From Psychrobacillus glaciei (GTDB lineage: Bacteria > Bacillota > Bacilli > Bacillales_A > Planococcaceae), in the NCBI RefSeq assembly GCF_008973485.1, contig NZ_CP031223.1:2542001-2606000 (forward strand): a stretch of DNA of 64,000 bases, given 5' to 3'. A program made the position numbers and the translations under genes. The notes below the pieces were generated by a model that did no database searches, had not been told where the DNA came from, and was given only the letters and a program-made list of their open reading frames with translations. This document shows positions 37,450-47,169 of this stretch, one piece after another; the stretch's first letter is position 1, and each line of letters starts with the position of its first letter.

Positions 37450-37872
37450 TTAAATATAAAACATATATCCAGCGTTCGCTGGATCTTCATCTGTATGTTG
37501 CGCTAAATCCTCAATAGTTGTTGTATCCAACACATTTTTTACTGCATCTCGGATACGCATCCATAACTCGCGTTGTGGCAACTCTTCCTCTTCAATTCCT
37601 TCTACTATCTGAATTGGACCTTCAAGTACACGAATAACGTCACCTGCCGTGATTTCATTTGGCTCCCTTGAAAGCATATACCCACCGTATGCACCTCTAA
37701 CACTTTTAACAAGTCCCGCATTCCGTAATGGTGAAACAATTTGTTCTAAATATGCTTCCGATAAATTATGGTCTGCTGCGATTTGACGAAGTGCAAGTGG
37801 TCCTTCTCCACACTGTTTGCCTAATGCTATCATAATCGTTAAACCATACCGTCCTTTTGTTGAAAACTTCAA
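37450..37872 (-). CDS. cymR: Rrf2 family cysteine metabolism repressor CymR
   Basis: 140 residues from TTG 37872 (SD GAGGTGG), aligned with the B. subtilis MKISTKGRYGLTIM start. Winged helix in the first ~80 residues; RGAYGGYML wing and ITAGDVIRVLEGPI match CymR. It lacks the three-cysteine cluster of IscR-like members, as expected. In B. subtilis CymR acts with CysK to repress cysteine uptake and synthesis genes. Confidence 0.92.
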   Translation of the reverse strand: MKFSTKGRYGLTIMIALGKQCGEGPLALRQIAADHNLSEAYLEQIVSPLRNAGLVKSVRGAYGGYMLSREPNEITAGDVIRVLEGPIQIVEGIEEEELPQRELWMRIRDAVKNVLDTTTIEDLAQHTDEDPANAGYMFYI

Positions 37873-38053
37873 TATATTCCACCTCATTAGAAATCTAAAT
37901 CGCCTTAGCGTATTCGGGTCCGGGTATTTCACCAAACATAAAAAATTCTTTCCCTAGTATAGCATAATTACATGACAGAACGACTCCAAAATGACTTTTA
38001 AACCAATCTTCGATATAATTAAAGAACAGATGTTTGAACAAGGAGAGATCATT

Positions 38054-39340
38054 TTGAGCAATGAACCTTTAGCATATCGAATGAGACCAGAAACAATAGA
38101 TGAATTAGCAGGCCAGCAGCATGTCATAGGCAAAGATACCGCTTTATATAAAATGATAAAAAACGGGCACGTCCCTTCTATGCTTTTATACGGTGATCCT
38201 GGCGTCGGTAAAACTTCACTTGCTTTCGCAATCGCAGGCACGACTAAACTCCCTTTTGTTGCTCTAAACGCTACTAAAGCCGGCAAAAAAGATGTAGAAG
38301 ATGTCGTGGCAGATGCACGATTAACCGGGAAAGTCATTTTGTTTTTAGATGAAATCCATCGATTCAACAAGCTGCAACAGGATACACTTTTACCTCATGT
38401 AGAAAACGGATCTATTATACTAATTGGTGCAACAACTGAAAATCCCTTTCACGATGTAAATCCGGCAATACGATCCCGTTGCGGAGAGATTAAACAATTA
38501 AAGCGTTTAACAGCTGAAGATGTTGATATGCTTCTTGAAAGAGCATTGGAGGATAAGATTAAAGGGCTTGGAAGAATGCAAATTGACCTAAAGATCGAAC
38601 AAAGAAAGAAAATAGCAGAAGCAGCAAATGGGGATGCAAGAAAAGCCTTAACACTATTAGAATCCACGATATTCGCAAGCTTTGAAGAAAATGGTGTGAC
38701 AAAAGTGGAAGATTCTATATTGAATAGTCTAGTAGATAGAGTCGGCGTGTTTGGAGATAAAAAAGGATCTCATTTTTATAATCTTTTATCTGCACTGCAA
38801 AAATCGGTCCGCGGAAGTGATACAGATGCCGCTCTTTATTACCTTGCACATTTACTAGAGAACGGAGATTTAGTCGCTGTTTCGAGAAGATTGCTCGTCA
38901 TGAGTTATGAAGATATTGGTCTTGCGAACCCTACTGTTGGACCACAAGTTCTAGCTGCAATTCAAGCCGCTGAAAGACTAGGGCTACCAGAAGCACGTAT
39001 ACCACTCGCTAATGCGGTAGTGTTAATGTGTTTATCAGAGAAATCAAACTCTGCATATGCTGCTTTAGATACAGCGATTACAAGTATTCATCAAGGAAAA
39101 ACTGGAGACATCCCGAGCCATTTAAAAGATACGCATTACGCTGGAGCAAAAGACCTTGGGCACGGAGGATACATTTATCCGCATAATCATAAAATCGGTA
39201 CTTTTGGTGGCTGGGTCAACCAAACCTATCTACCAGATAATTTAGTTGGAACAAAGTTTTATAAACCAATAGAAGCTGGCGAAGAAAAACGTCTTGCAGC
39301 TATTTACAGTCGTTTGGAGAAGTTTAGAACGGAGAAATAA
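38054..39340 (+). CDS. rarA: replication-associated recombination protein RarA (MgsA family)
   Basis: 428 residues from TTG 38054 (SD AAGGAGAG). Clamp-loader-like AAA+ ATPase: RPETIDELAGQQHVIG, Walker A GDPGVGKTS, Walker B FLDEIHRFNK, sensor GATTENPF, then the tetramerisation domain (YYLAHLLENGDL, SYEDIGLANP). RarA acts at stalled forks. It is divergent from cymR and followed by the second copy of the dispersed repeat, whose internal hairpin could end its transcript. Confidence 0.95.
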   Translation: MSNEPLAYRMRPETIDELAGQQHVIGKDTALYKMIKNGHVPSMLLYGDPGVGKTSLAFAIAGTTKLPFVALNATKAGKKDVEDVVADARLTGKVILFLDEIHRFNKLQQDTLLPHVENGSIILIGATTENPFHDVNPAIRSRCGEIKQLKRLTAEDVDMLLERALEDKIKGLGRMQIDLKIEQRKKIAEAANGDARKALTLLESTIFASFEENGVTKVEDSILNSLVDRVGVFGDKKGSHFYNLLSALQKSVRGSDTDAALYYLAHLLENGDLVAVSRRLLVMSYEDIGLANPTVGPQVLAAIQAAERLGLPEARIPLANAVVLMCLSEKSNSAYAALDTAITSIHQGKTGDIPSHLKDTHYAGAKDLGHGGYIYPHNHKIGTFGGWVNQTYLPDNLVGTKFYKPIEAGEEKRLAAIYSRLEKFRTEK

Positions 39341-39362
39341 TGAATAAGAAAAATACTAGTGT

Positions 39363-39680
39363 CCTTTAAGTGCATCTGGTCTTTACTATTTCCAGAGTGC
39401 TTTGGACGAAACATCAGCTACACTATTAACGAAGAATTTTAGAGAGGATCTGGAAGTAAATGCGTCACTTCCAGGTCCTCTCTTTTCAGTAATCTTGTGG
39501 CGGATGTTTGTCCGTCGCCCTCTTGAAATAGGTAGAAACAAGGTGCATTAGGTTTGGTTAATGAGAGATTAGATACTTTCCAATTCTTTTAAAAGCGGAC
39601 GAAGATACAATTTCGTCCGCTCAGCACTTCTTAATCAATAGATATTATCTATTTCCTCAAATTCCACCAAATCTAATTAT
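39363..39680 (+). repeat. dispersed intergenic repeat, copy 2 (full form)
   Basis: Same landmarks as the copy at 21211-21480, but with an intact internal hairpin at 39444-39480 (GAGGATCTGGAAGT/ACTTCCAGGTCCTC then TCTTTT), a good plus-strand terminator after rarA. The 3' stem AGCGGACGAA/TTTCGTCCGCT is at 39594-39621. AAGTGC near the start and GCACTT near the end are inverted. The remainder of the gap to 39855 shows nothing recognisable. Confidence 0.88.
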
Positions 39681-39855
39681 CTACCCACTGATTCATTTAT
39701 ACATTTCACCGAGTGCCGTGGTCTAAAGAGAAGCCACAGTATTACCCGGGGAATATTCGGAGATCTATACTGACGTTCGTTCGTATCTTTCTTTAAAAGA
39801 GTTGATCCATGCAAAAAATATTCACAGCGTCACAATTTATAGTTCACAAAACAAT

Positions 39856-39890
39856 AAAAATCCAGCTAAAAAATCTTTAGCTGAATTTTT
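39856..39890. terminator. bidirectional terminator after the 64-residue gene
   Basis: AAAAATCCAGCTAAA, 5 nt loop, TTTAGCTGAATTTTT; A/T flanks allow use on both strands. Confidence 0.75.
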
Positions 39891-39916
39891 ATCAGAAACC
39901 TAATAAAGTCGATAGG

Positions 39917-40111
39917 TTAAACACCCATTTTTCTTCTAGTATTGCTCACTTTTTTTGTCTGTTGGCTCTTTGCTTTTTGATTGGTTATGGAGCCGTTACC
40001 TGTTGATTTACCGCCAGAAGCTTGATTTTTCTTTTCTTCAAGTCTTTGTTTTACCGCTTCTTGTAAGGTCATTTTCTTTTTCGGAGCATCTTGGTTGTTT
40101 GTTTCAGTCAT
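39917..40111 (-). CDS. small basic hydrophilic protein, unknown
   Basis: 64 residues, start ATG 40111 with a strong GAGGAGGGG SD. Rich in K, Q, N, S; no cysteine, no membrane segment; MTLQEAVKQRLEEKK could be a short helix, the rest looks disordered and ends in RRKMGV. It has its own terminator. I do not recognise the family. Good SD and terminator favour a real gene. Confidence 0.7.
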   Translation of the reverse strand: MTETNNQDAPKKKMTLQEAVKQRLEEKKNQASGGKSTGNGSITNQKAKSQQTKKVSNTRRKMGV

Positions 40112-40189
40112 TTTTATCCCCTCCTCAGTTGGTCACTATTGTAATTGCTTTAATTATAGTATAGGCTATAAGGAAAATATTTCAACTAA

Positions 40190-40951
40190 TTATTGCACGC
40201 GATTAATAGGAATTGATTTTGTTATGTCATTTATTACCCAACTTGCGCAAATTAAACCTACGGAAGATGGAACGAATGCATTCGAAGATGGCGGCATTTT
40301 TGCTTTACGAATTGCTGCATCTGGTTTCCCCACCGTCTCAACTACATCTTCGCGAACAATTATAGGGCTTTCATCTGAAAAGACAACAGGAATTCCTTTT
40401 GTAATACGATCTTCTTTGCGAAGTTTTGTTCGAATGATTTTTGCAATTGGATCAGTATGTGTTTTCGATATATCCACTATTTTGAAACGAGTTGGGTCCG
40501 TTTTATTTGCTGCACCCATACTGGAGATTATTTTAATCCCTCGCGATAAACATTCTTTCATCAAGTGAATCTTATAGATAATTGTATCCGAAGCATCAAT
40601 TACATAATCAATATTCATAGCAAAAAATTGTTCATACGTTTCATCTGTATAAAACATATGCATATCAATTACTTCACAAGCTGGATTAATATCCGCAATA
40701 CGCTCTTTCATTACTTCTGACTTAGAACGTCCAACGGTAGAGATATATGCCACTAATTGACGATTAATATTGGTAATATCTACATTGTCTTTATCGACTA
40801 ATATTATCCGTCCGACGCCACTTCTGGCACAAGCTTCTGCAGCAAACGATCCTACTCCTCCAACACCTAAAATAGCAACCGTCGTATTCTTCAATAAATT
40901 GATTCCTTCTGTCCCAACTGCAAGTTCATTTCTTGAAAATTGATGTAACAT
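40190..40951 (-). CDS. tcdA: tRNA threonylcarbamoyladenosine dehydratase TcdA
   Basis: 253 residues from ATG 40951 (SD GGAGTG). E1-like ThiF fold: GVGGVGSFAAEACARSG for ATP, then DKDNVDITNINRQ. It dehydrates t6A37 to the cyclic form ct6A using ATP. B. subtilis YrvM sits at the same place beside aspS and 6S RNA. Confidence 0.92.
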   Translation of the reverse strand: MLHQFSRNELAVGTEGINLLKNTTVAILGVGGVGSFAAEACARSGVGRIILVDKDNVDITNINRQLVAYISTVGRSKSEVMKERIADINPACEVIDMHMFYTDETYEQFFAMNIDYVIDASDTIIYKIHLMKECLSRGIKIISSMGAANKTDPTRFKIVDISKTHTDPIAKIIRTKLRKEDRITKGIPVVFSDESPIIVREDVVETVGKPDAAIRKAKMPPSSNAFVPSSVGLICASWVINDITKSIPINRVQ

Positions 40952-41100
40952 TTTAAAACACTCCATTTATATCAGATTAGTCGGATTAATAATTTTAAAA
41001 ACGTGAAAAGTCTCGCTAAGCCATGCAAAGGGAGCTTCCCTGATGCGACCATTGGAAATGAAAATCATTATGTAGAAAAGTATTTATTTCTATTGCCATG

Positions 41101-41336
41101 AAAAACCCCCCAGCATTTCTTGCTAGAGGGATTAAAATTGAATTAGGACGAATCCCGATCGTGCCGACAAATAGAGCGTATCGTTTTGAACCCGCAAGTA
41201 GCAGGTGGGTGTCCTCTTTACTATTTCTGGCGTCCCGTTGAAGGGCATGTCATACATAATAAAAGTTAGACTCCCGACGATTTAATTGTTCGGTCAAAAC
41301 TGATTGGCATGCTGCGAACACATCAGGATTCGTATT
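41101..41336 (-). ncRNA. ssrS: 6S RNA (bsrA type)
   Basis: About 235 nt transcript between aspS and tcdA, the location of bsrA in B. subtilis. The 5' end ACGAATCC (41325-41333 region) is the exact complement of GGATTCGT near the 3' end (41148-41156 region), giving the closing stem; the middle has the long open bulge expected of 6S. A terminator (CCCTCTAGCA/TGCTGGGGGG then TTTTT, 41101-41130) ends it. 6S RNA binds sigma-A RNA polymerase as a promoter mimic. Upstream 40952-41100 shows nothing recognisable. Confidence 0.8.
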
Positions 41337-41342
41337 ACTTGT

Positions 41343-41371
41343 ATAATAGCACATGTTTTTTGAAACATCAA
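41343..41371 (-). promoter_or_regulatory. promoter of the 6S RNA gene
   Basis: Minus strand: -35 TTGATG (41366-41371), 17 nt spacer, -10 TATTAT (41343-41348); predicted start 41336. Confidence 0.65.
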
Positions 41372-41391
41372 TAATTACATTGCGTTATTAT

Positions 41392-43161
41392 TTAACTATT
41401 CTGAACAAAAACATTTAGGCTTAATTCCTTAAGTTGGGCTGTAGCTACTGGACTAGGTGCTTGTGTTAACAAGCAACTTGCACTTGCAGTCTTAGGGAAA
41501 GCAATTGTATCGCGTAAGTTTGTACTTCCAGAAAGAAGCATTACTAATCGATCTAAACCAAATGCTACACCGCCATGTGGTGGTGTTCCATATTCAAATG
41601 CTTCCATTAAGAATCCAAACTGCGCTTTAGCCTCTGCATCCGAGAAACCAAGAATCTCAAACATTTTTTCTTGGACATTTCTTGAATAAATACGAAGTGA
41701 ACCTCCACCAAGCTCGTAACCATTCAAAACTAGGTCATAAGCTTGAGCACGTACTTTACTTGGATCTGTGTCCATTAAAGTAAGGTCTTCGTCGAATGGT
41801 CGCGTAAATGGATGATGAGCTGCATAATAACGCCCTTCTTTTTCGTCGTATTCAAATAACGGCCAATTGACAACCCATAAAAATTCAAATCGGCTTTCAT
41901 CAATTAAGCCTAGCTCTTTCCCAAGTTTTAATCGAAGTGCACCTAACGCATCTGCTACTACAGATTTTTTGTCCGCTACAAACAATAGTAAGTCTCCGGA
42001 AGATGCTTCCAATTTTCCGATTAAGCCCGTAGCAGCTTCTCCTTCGAAAAACTTAGCGATAGGTCCTTTAAGACCTTCTTCGTCGACTTTTAACCATGCA
42101 AGACCTTTTGCCCCGTATACTCCTGCAAATTCACCAAGAGCATCGATATCTTTTCTGGAATAGTTATCAGCTGCACCTTTTACATTGATTGCTTTTACTT
42201 GACCTCCATTTTCAACTGCAGAAGCAAATACTTTAAATGGACTTTCTTTCACGATTTCAGATAGGTCAACTAATTCTAATCCGAAACGAACATCTGGTTT
42301 ATCAGAACCGAATCGATCCATTGCTTCATCATAGTCCATCCGATTGAAAGGAATTGTCACATCTACACCTTTTACATCCATCATGATCTTTTTCATCATG
42401 CGTTCATTCATCTCGAGAATATCATCCATCGATAGAAAACTCATTTCCATATCGATTTGTGTGAATTCTGGTTGACGGTCTGCACGTAAATCTTCATCGC
42501 GGAAGCATCGAGCAATTTGGTAATACTTTTCAAATCCAGATACCATTAACATTTGCTTAAATAACTGTGGAGACTGTGGTAAGGCATAAAATTCTCCTCC
42601 ATGCACACGGCTAGGAACTAAATAATCACGTGCTCCTTCTGGAGTAGATTTTGTTAAAATAGGTGTTTCCACCTCTAAAAACCCTTCATCATCTAAGAAA
42701 CGTCTCACTGTTTTAGTAATATCTGATCTCATTTTAAAAGTGTCATACATAACTGGTCTTCTTAAATCTAAGTAACGATATTTTAATCGAATATCTTCTC
42801 CAGCATCTGTCTGATTTTCAATAGCAAAAGGAGGGGTTTTTGCTTCATTAACAATAACTATTTCTGTTGCATGAACTTCTATAGAACCAGAAGACATATT
42901 TGGATTTACTTGATTTACTGCACGTGCAACTACCGTCCCATGTACTTCGATGATAAATTCATTACGGATTTTTTCCGCGATTTGAATAGCAGTTTCCGAA
43001 ATTTCCGGGTTAAAAACTACTTGCACAAGACCAGAACGATCTCTTACATCTACGAATATTAGCCCACCTAAGTCTCTTCGTTTTTGTACCCAACCGATTA
43101 ATTGTACTGATTCTCCAATAAGATGTTCATTTAATTCGCCACTAGTATGTGTTCTTTTCAT
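41392..43161 (-). CDS. aspS: aspartyl-tRNA synthetase
   Basis: 589 residues from ATG 43161 (SD GGAGGAAG). N-terminal OB-fold ([18 protein letters not shown]), class II motif 2 ([18 protein letters not shown]), bacterial GAD insertion domain (about 290-420), and motif 3 ([12 protein letters not shown]). Whether it is discriminating or also charges tRNA-Asn cannot be told here. It lies 20 nt behind hisS under the same T-box. Confidence 0.97.
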   Translation of the reverse strand: MKRTHTSGELNEHLIGESVQLIGWVQKRRDLGGLIFVDVRDRSGLVQVVFNPEISETAIQIAEKIRNEFIIEVHGTVVARAVNQVNPNMSSGSIEVHATEIVIVNEAKTPPFAIENQTDAGEDIRLKYRYLDLRRPVMYDTFKMRSDITKTVRRFLDDEGFLEVETPILTKSTPEGARDYLVPSRVHGGEFYALPQSPQLFKQMLMVSGFEKYYQIARCFRDEDLRADRQPEFTQIDMEMSFLSMDDILEMNERMMKKIMMDVKGVDVTIPFNRMDYDEAMDRFGSDKPDVRFGLELVDLSEIVKESPFKVFASAVENGGQVKAINVKGAADNYSRKDIDALGEFAGVYGAKGLAWLKVDEEGLKGPIAKFFEGEAATGLIGKLEASSGDLLLFVADKKSVVADALGALRLKLGKELGLIDESRFEFLWVVNWPLFEYDEKEGRYYAAHHPFTRPFDEDLTLMDTDPSKVRAQAYDLVLNGYELGGGSLRIYSRNVQEKMFEILGFSDAEAKAQFGFLMEAFEYGTPPHGGVAFGLDRLVMLLSGSTNLRDTIAFPKTASASCLLTQAPSPVATAQLKELSLNVFVQNS

Positions 43162-43181
43162 AATACTTCCTCCACTCAAGC

Positions 43182-44450
43182 TTAAATGCTATTTTTCAGT
43201 TTTTCTACTAATTCATTCCACGGAACAAGCTGTTGTTCTCCATTCGATAAATTTTTCAGCATTGCACTTTCTTTTTCTATTTCATCCTCACCAATAACAA
43301 GCACAAATTTTGCTTTTAGGCGATCCGCTGATTTCATTTGGGTTTTGATTTTTCTATCTAAATAATCCATTTCTGCTGTAATATTATTTTGTCGAAATAC
43401 GTTTGTAAGCTCGACTGTTTTTTTCTTCGCAGTCTCACCCATACCGATTAAATATACATCTAGATTAGAAAGATCTGCCCATTTATTATTTTCCGCTTCC
43501 ACTGCAAGCAGAAGTCGTTCAATACTCATTGCAAAACCAATACCAGGCGAATCTGGCCCACCAAGTTCTTCTACAAGCCCGTTGTAGCGTCCCCCTCCAG
43601 CAAGTGTTGTAATAGCACCAAAACCTTCAGCAGCACTCATAATCTCAAATGCTGTGTGATTATAATAGTCAAGCCCTCTAACTAAATTAGGGTCTACTTC
43701 AAATGGAATGTTCAAAATGGACAAATACTCTTTTACTTTTTCAAAGTAAGCTGCTGACTCTTCATTTAAATAATCTGCTAAAGAAGGGGCAGTTGCCATT
43801 AATGAATTGTTGCGATCCACTTTACAGTCCAAAATGCGAAGAGGATTTTTTTGTAATCTATTTTGACAATCGGAACAAAAATTTTCTATATGCGGCTCAA
43901 AATGATCAACTAGCGCTTTTTTGTGTGTAATTCGGCTCTCTGTATCACCTAGCGAGTTTATAACAAGTTTTAGCTTTTTGAGTCCAGCTTTTTGATAAAC
44001 AGCCATTGCGAGAGAAATTACTTCCGCGTCAATTGCCGGATCCGCACTACCAATGGCTTCTATACCAAACTGAACAAATTGTCTATATCTTCCCGCTTGC
44101 TGTCTCTCATAACGGAACATCGGTCCCATATAATATAATTTTACCGGTTGATCCGGGTAACCAAACATCTTATGTTCCACAAATGCACGTACTGCTGAAG
44201 CTGTTCCTTCAGGTCTTAACGTTAAGGAACGATCACCTCTATCTTGAAATGTATACATTTCTTTCTGCACAATATCAGTAGTATCTCCTACACTTCTTGT
44301 AAATAATTCGGTATGTTCAAAAATCGGAGTCCGTATTTCTTTGTATTGATACAGACTACATGTTTCACGTATTAACTCTTCCACTACTTGCCATTTGCCT
44401 GTTTCTGATGGCAAAATATCTTGTGTTCCTCTAGGTACTTTAATGTCCAT
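43182..44450 (-). CDS. hisS: histidyl-tRNA synthetase
   Basis: 422 residues. Class II motifs: [12 protein letters not shown], motif 2 [14 protein letters not shown], histidine-specific [11 protein letters not shown] and GGGRYNGL, then the anticodon-binding domain. SD AAGGGG. First gene of hisS-aspS, controlled by the T-box upstream. Confidence 0.98.
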   Translation of the reverse strand: MDIKVPRGTQDILPSETGKWQVVEELIRETCSLYQYKEIRTPIFEHTELFTRSVGDTTDIVQKEMYTFQDRGDRSLTLRPEGTASAVRAFVEHKMFGYPDQPVKLYYMGPMFRYERQQAGRYRQFVQFGIEAIGSADPAIDAEVISLAMAVYQKAGLKKLKLVINSLGDTESRITHKKALVDHFEPHIENFCSDCQNRLQKNPLRILDCKVDRNNSLMATAPSLADYLNEESAAYFEKVKEYLSILNIPFEVDPNLVRGLDYYNHTAFEIMSAAEGFGAITTLAGGGRYNGLVEELGGPDSPGIGFAMSIERLLLAVEAENNKWADLSNLDVYLIGMGETAKKKTVELTNVFRQNNITAEMDYLDRKIKTQMKSADRLKAKFVLVIGEDEIEKESAMLKNLSNGEQQLVPWNELVEKLKNSI

Positions 44451-44475
44451 GGCAATTGCCCCTTTCTATTGCAAA

Positions 44476-44746
44476 TAAAAAAGCCCTCATCCCTTGCTAA
44501 ATAGCAAGGGACGAGAGCTTGTATTAGCTTCCGCGGTTCCACCCTAGTTGGCCAAAAATAATTGACCCTCTCTTTTCTGGATAACGACCAGTACCGTTTC
44601 TGCCTACTAAAGAATATCTCTTTCGACAAAAAACCTCTCGAATGTTGTTCACTGAGTGCGTATGTAGGAAAGATTTCAGCCACGTCTTTCCTTCTCTTTT
44701 CATCCGTTGAAAACAGTTACTTTTTCGGTCATCGGCTTGATTTTGA
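44476..44746 (-). promoter_or_regulatory. T-box riboswitch of hisS-aspS
   Basis: T-box core AACTAGGGTGGAACCGCG (44532-44549), terminator with stem AGCTCTCGTCCCTTGCT/AGCAAGGGATGAGGGCT and TTTTTT (44476-44519), stem I with AGTA S-turn. A CAU near GAACAACATTCG could be the His specifier but pairing was not resolved. A TATAAT -10 is at 44753-44758 with a weak -35. Confidence 0.9.
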
Positions 44747-44855
44747 TTTTTAATTATACCTTATCTTAATGACAGGAATGAAATAAGTCAACCCTTTTCA
44801 ATAAAAGGTAGAAATTTTATGACAGAATATTTACAATAGGATTAGGAGGGATTCA

Positions 44856-46388
44856 ATGATCGACAAACTAATGCATAAAATGACAATTTTCATTCTTACT
44901 ATTGCACTAATTATTCCCATCATTCATGTGTATGCACAAGAAAATGAAGTGACCGTAAATATTTCTTCCCTTAAAGTTCGTTCTGGTCCTGGTCTTACAT
45001 ACGATATTATCGGCACTGTCGGACAAAATGACAAGCTTACTGTAATTGGAAAAGAAAGTGACTGGCTTCATATTAAATTTGGTAACTCTACGGGATGGGT
45101 TGCTAGCTGGTACACGAAGTCTGAATCAATTGAAATGACCAATAAGCAGGTTGTTTCCAAAGTAAACAAATTAAATGTGCGATCGGAGCCGTCTTTATCT
45201 TCAGCAGTAATTGGTCAATTACAAGAAGGAAGTCAAATCTCAGCCTTTAAAACAGAGGGGGATTGGATAGAAATACTCTTCAACGATCAAAAAGGATGGA
45301 TACATAGCGAGTATGTTACGATTGTTGACCAAGTAATCAAGGACGAGCCTAAAGTAGAGACTTTTTCTACAGGAGAATTTTTTTTAGTTTCCGTTGATGT
45401 GTTAAATGTTCGTTCAAAAGCAGATCTTTCTTCCAAAAATATTGGACAAGTATTAAAAGATGAGTCGTTCCCAATAATTGAAAAAAATCATAATTGGGTG
45501 AAAATCCAATTAGAAAATGGGAAAAAAGGATGGGTTTATAGTTTTTATGGCAGCTATACAGAACAGCCAAAGCCATCCAAGTCAATTACAACTACTCCAA
45601 ATGAAACAATTAAAATTCTATATAACGGAACTAATTTACGATCTCAAAGCACCACAAGTAGTGACGTTGTTGATCGTGTAGATGCTGGTCAATCATTTAC
45701 CGTTTTAGAAAAAATAGATGATTGGTATAAAATTGAACTGACGAATAATACGATAGCTTATGTAGCTAGCTGGGTTGTTTCTTCAAATGATACTTTACCA
45801 ACTTCTACTAAAGAACCATTAGCAAAGCGAGAAAAGGGTACGTTAAAAGGACTGACACTAGTTATTGATGCTGGCCATGGAGGAAATGACCGTGGTACAA
45901 CGGGCGCACTAGGTACAGATGAGAAAGATATCACTCTCTTAACCGCAGAGTTATTGGCTTCTAAATTGCAAGCAGCTGGTGCAAATGTCATGATGACTAG
46001 AGAGTCTGATGTATATGTAGATCTTCGTAAACGTGTTTCTATTGCTCACCAGGCTGCAGCTGATGCTTTTATTAGTCTTCATTATGATGCAATCGAAAAC
46101 AGTTCTGTTCATGGTTTTACGACCTATTACATGCACAATTATCAGAAAGAACTTGCTTCTTATGTGCATAAAGAGCTTGGTGACATGGTTTCACTGAATG
46201 ATCGTGGAATACAACAAGGAAACTATTTAGTTCTTCGAGAAAATAAACAAAAAGCAATATTAATAGAGTTAGGTTATTTAAGTAATCCATCTGAGGAACG
46301 TCAATTGACTACCGCACAATTTAGAGAACAGGCAACTCGTGGAATATACAACGGAGTGATCAATTATTTTGATGCACAAATAAACTAA
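44856..46388 (+). CDS. SH3b-domain N-acetylmuramoyl-L-alanine amidase (YrvJ-like)
   Basis: 510 residues. Signal peptide (about 1-28, ending VYAQ), four bacterial SH3 domains (about 30-80, 98-150, 172-225, 245-305, each with LxVRSxxxxSSxxIG-type repeats) and a C-terminal Amidase_3 domain (about 328-510) with the zinc histidine in DAGHGG, SLHYDA and catalytic glutamate in LIELGYLSNP. It cuts the amide bond between MurNAc and the peptide; the SH3b repeats bind the wall. SD AGGAGGG. Divergent from hisS; same place as yrvJ in B. subtilis. Confidence 0.94.
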   Translation: MIDKLMHKMTIFILTIALIIPIIHVYAQENEVTVNISSLKVRSGPGLTYDIIGTVGQNDKLTVIGKESDWLHIKFGNSTGWVASWYTKSESIEMTNKQVVSKVNKLNVRSEPSLSSAVIGQLQEGSQISAFKTEGDWIEILFNDQKGWIHSEYVTIVDQVIKDEPKVETFSTGEFFLVSVDVLNVRSKADLSSKNIGQVLKDESFPIIEKNHNWVKIQLENGKKGWVYSFYGSYTEQPKPSKSITTTPNETIKILYNGTNLRSQSTTSSDVVDRVDAGQSFTVLEKIDDWYKIELTNNTIAYVASWVVSSNDTLPTSTKEPLAKREKGTLKGLTLVIDAGHGGNDRGTTGALGTDEKDITLLTAELLASKLQAAGANVMMTRESDVYVDLRKRVSIAHQAAADAFISLHYDAIENSSVHGFTTYYMHNYQKELASYVHKELGDMVSLNDRGIQQGNYLVLRENKQKAILIELGYLSNPSEERQLTTAQFREQATRGIYNGVINYFDAQIN

Positions 46389-46421
46389 GCTGTAATGTCC
46401 CAAAAAGGTTGTTATAAATCA

Positions 46422-46470
46422 GACTGTAGACAAACTCGATAAAAACTGAGTTTGCCTACAGTCTTTTTTT
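46422..46470 (+). terminator. amidase terminator, sharing its stem with 21776-21817
   Basis: GACTGTAGACAAACTCG pairs with TGAGTTTGCCTACAGTC, loop of about 7 nt, then TTTTTTT. The 5' arm is identical to the hairpin downstream of greA. Confidence 0.85.
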
Positions 46471-46589
46471 AGAGATAATATGTATTTTGATTATCGTCCT
46501 GCGAAGCCAGTGTTCATAGTACTTTAAAGAATTAAATAATGCCGCGGATTTCCTTTTCAGGTGGAAGCGTTCGTTGTGATGGCTAATCT

Positions 46590-46690
46590 GTCTCCGAGGA
46601 TCGAAGGCTAAGAGCGCCACATCGTGTGGCAACGCCTTCGTGACCAACATCCTGTTGGCCTCCGTCTGGAGTCGCCACCTTTCACTTTAA
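46590..46690. repeat. nested hairpin element
   Basis: CGAAGGC (46602-46608) pairs with GCCTTCG (46634-46640) and encloses GCCACA-TCG-TGTGGC (46616-46630); next to it is CCAACA-TCC-TGTTGG (46644-46658). It is the GC-rich part of a 900 bp gene-free stretch; 46700-46930 shows nothing recognisable. Confidence 0.7.
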
Positions 46691-46936
46691 TCCATTAAGT
46701 GAGTAGTATCAGACAAGAAGATTTAGCCCAGCTATCGCTAAGAGGATAGAATTAGTTTAAGTAAACGTAGTGATCATGAATCCTGTAATCGTTGCTGAAT
46801 ACGAAATACTATTGCTTTTTAAAATTTTGGTGAAATTTTGTGCATCCGGATAAAATATAGTTCTCTAACTAATGTCCATAGGATTTACATGTCATCTATC
46901 TTACTAAGCAATTATAATTCTCCCCATACATACTAG

Positions 46937-47080
46937 TTGATTGGTGCGCAGGCGACGACTTCTGCGGGAATAGCAGATGTTTAGTGCACTGAAAGAGAAA
47001 CGAAAGGCCCCGCAGGAACGCAGTGACGAGGAGACTGAAGCCATGCCCGCGAAAAGCGTCCGCCGTAGCGGAAAGCAACG
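46937..47080. repeat. GC-rich Bacillaceae-type intergenic element, full-length
   Basis: Begins ttgattggtgcgcaggcg, then gacttctgcgggaatagc, ggccccgcaggaacgcag, cgaggagactgaagcc, and ends gcggaaagcaacg. This architecture (ggcgacgactYctgcggga ... ccccgcaggaacg ... gcggaaa) is a well-known abundant repeat in Bacillaceae genomes (recalled, not searched). Internal complementarity ctgcggg/cccgcag suggests a folded RNA or DNA hairpin. Confidence 0.75.
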
Positions 47081-47169
47081 TCATTCAAATGCTACTCTTC
47101 TTAAAAGTACCGGACATCTTTTTGCCCGGTTTTTCTTATTAATTAGAACGGAAGTATAATCGATTACAG

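Noticed and set aside
37991-38053. ATG start for rarA
   Set aside because: The longer frame has no SD at its ATG and would include the SD AAGGAGAG; the family N-terminus fits TTG 38054.
40990-41100. Extra RNA gene beside 6S RNA
   Set aside because: Only a short hairpin (aagggagcttccctt-like) without promoter or terminator; not enough support.
44384-44683. Minus-strand 99-codon frame over the hisS leader
   Set aside because: It covers the T-box antiterminator and terminator; that structure explains the sequence.
46896-47084. Minus-strand 62-codon frame
   Set aside because: It lies within the GC-rich Bacillaceae-type repeat; such frames are common false genes. No SD and no independent support.
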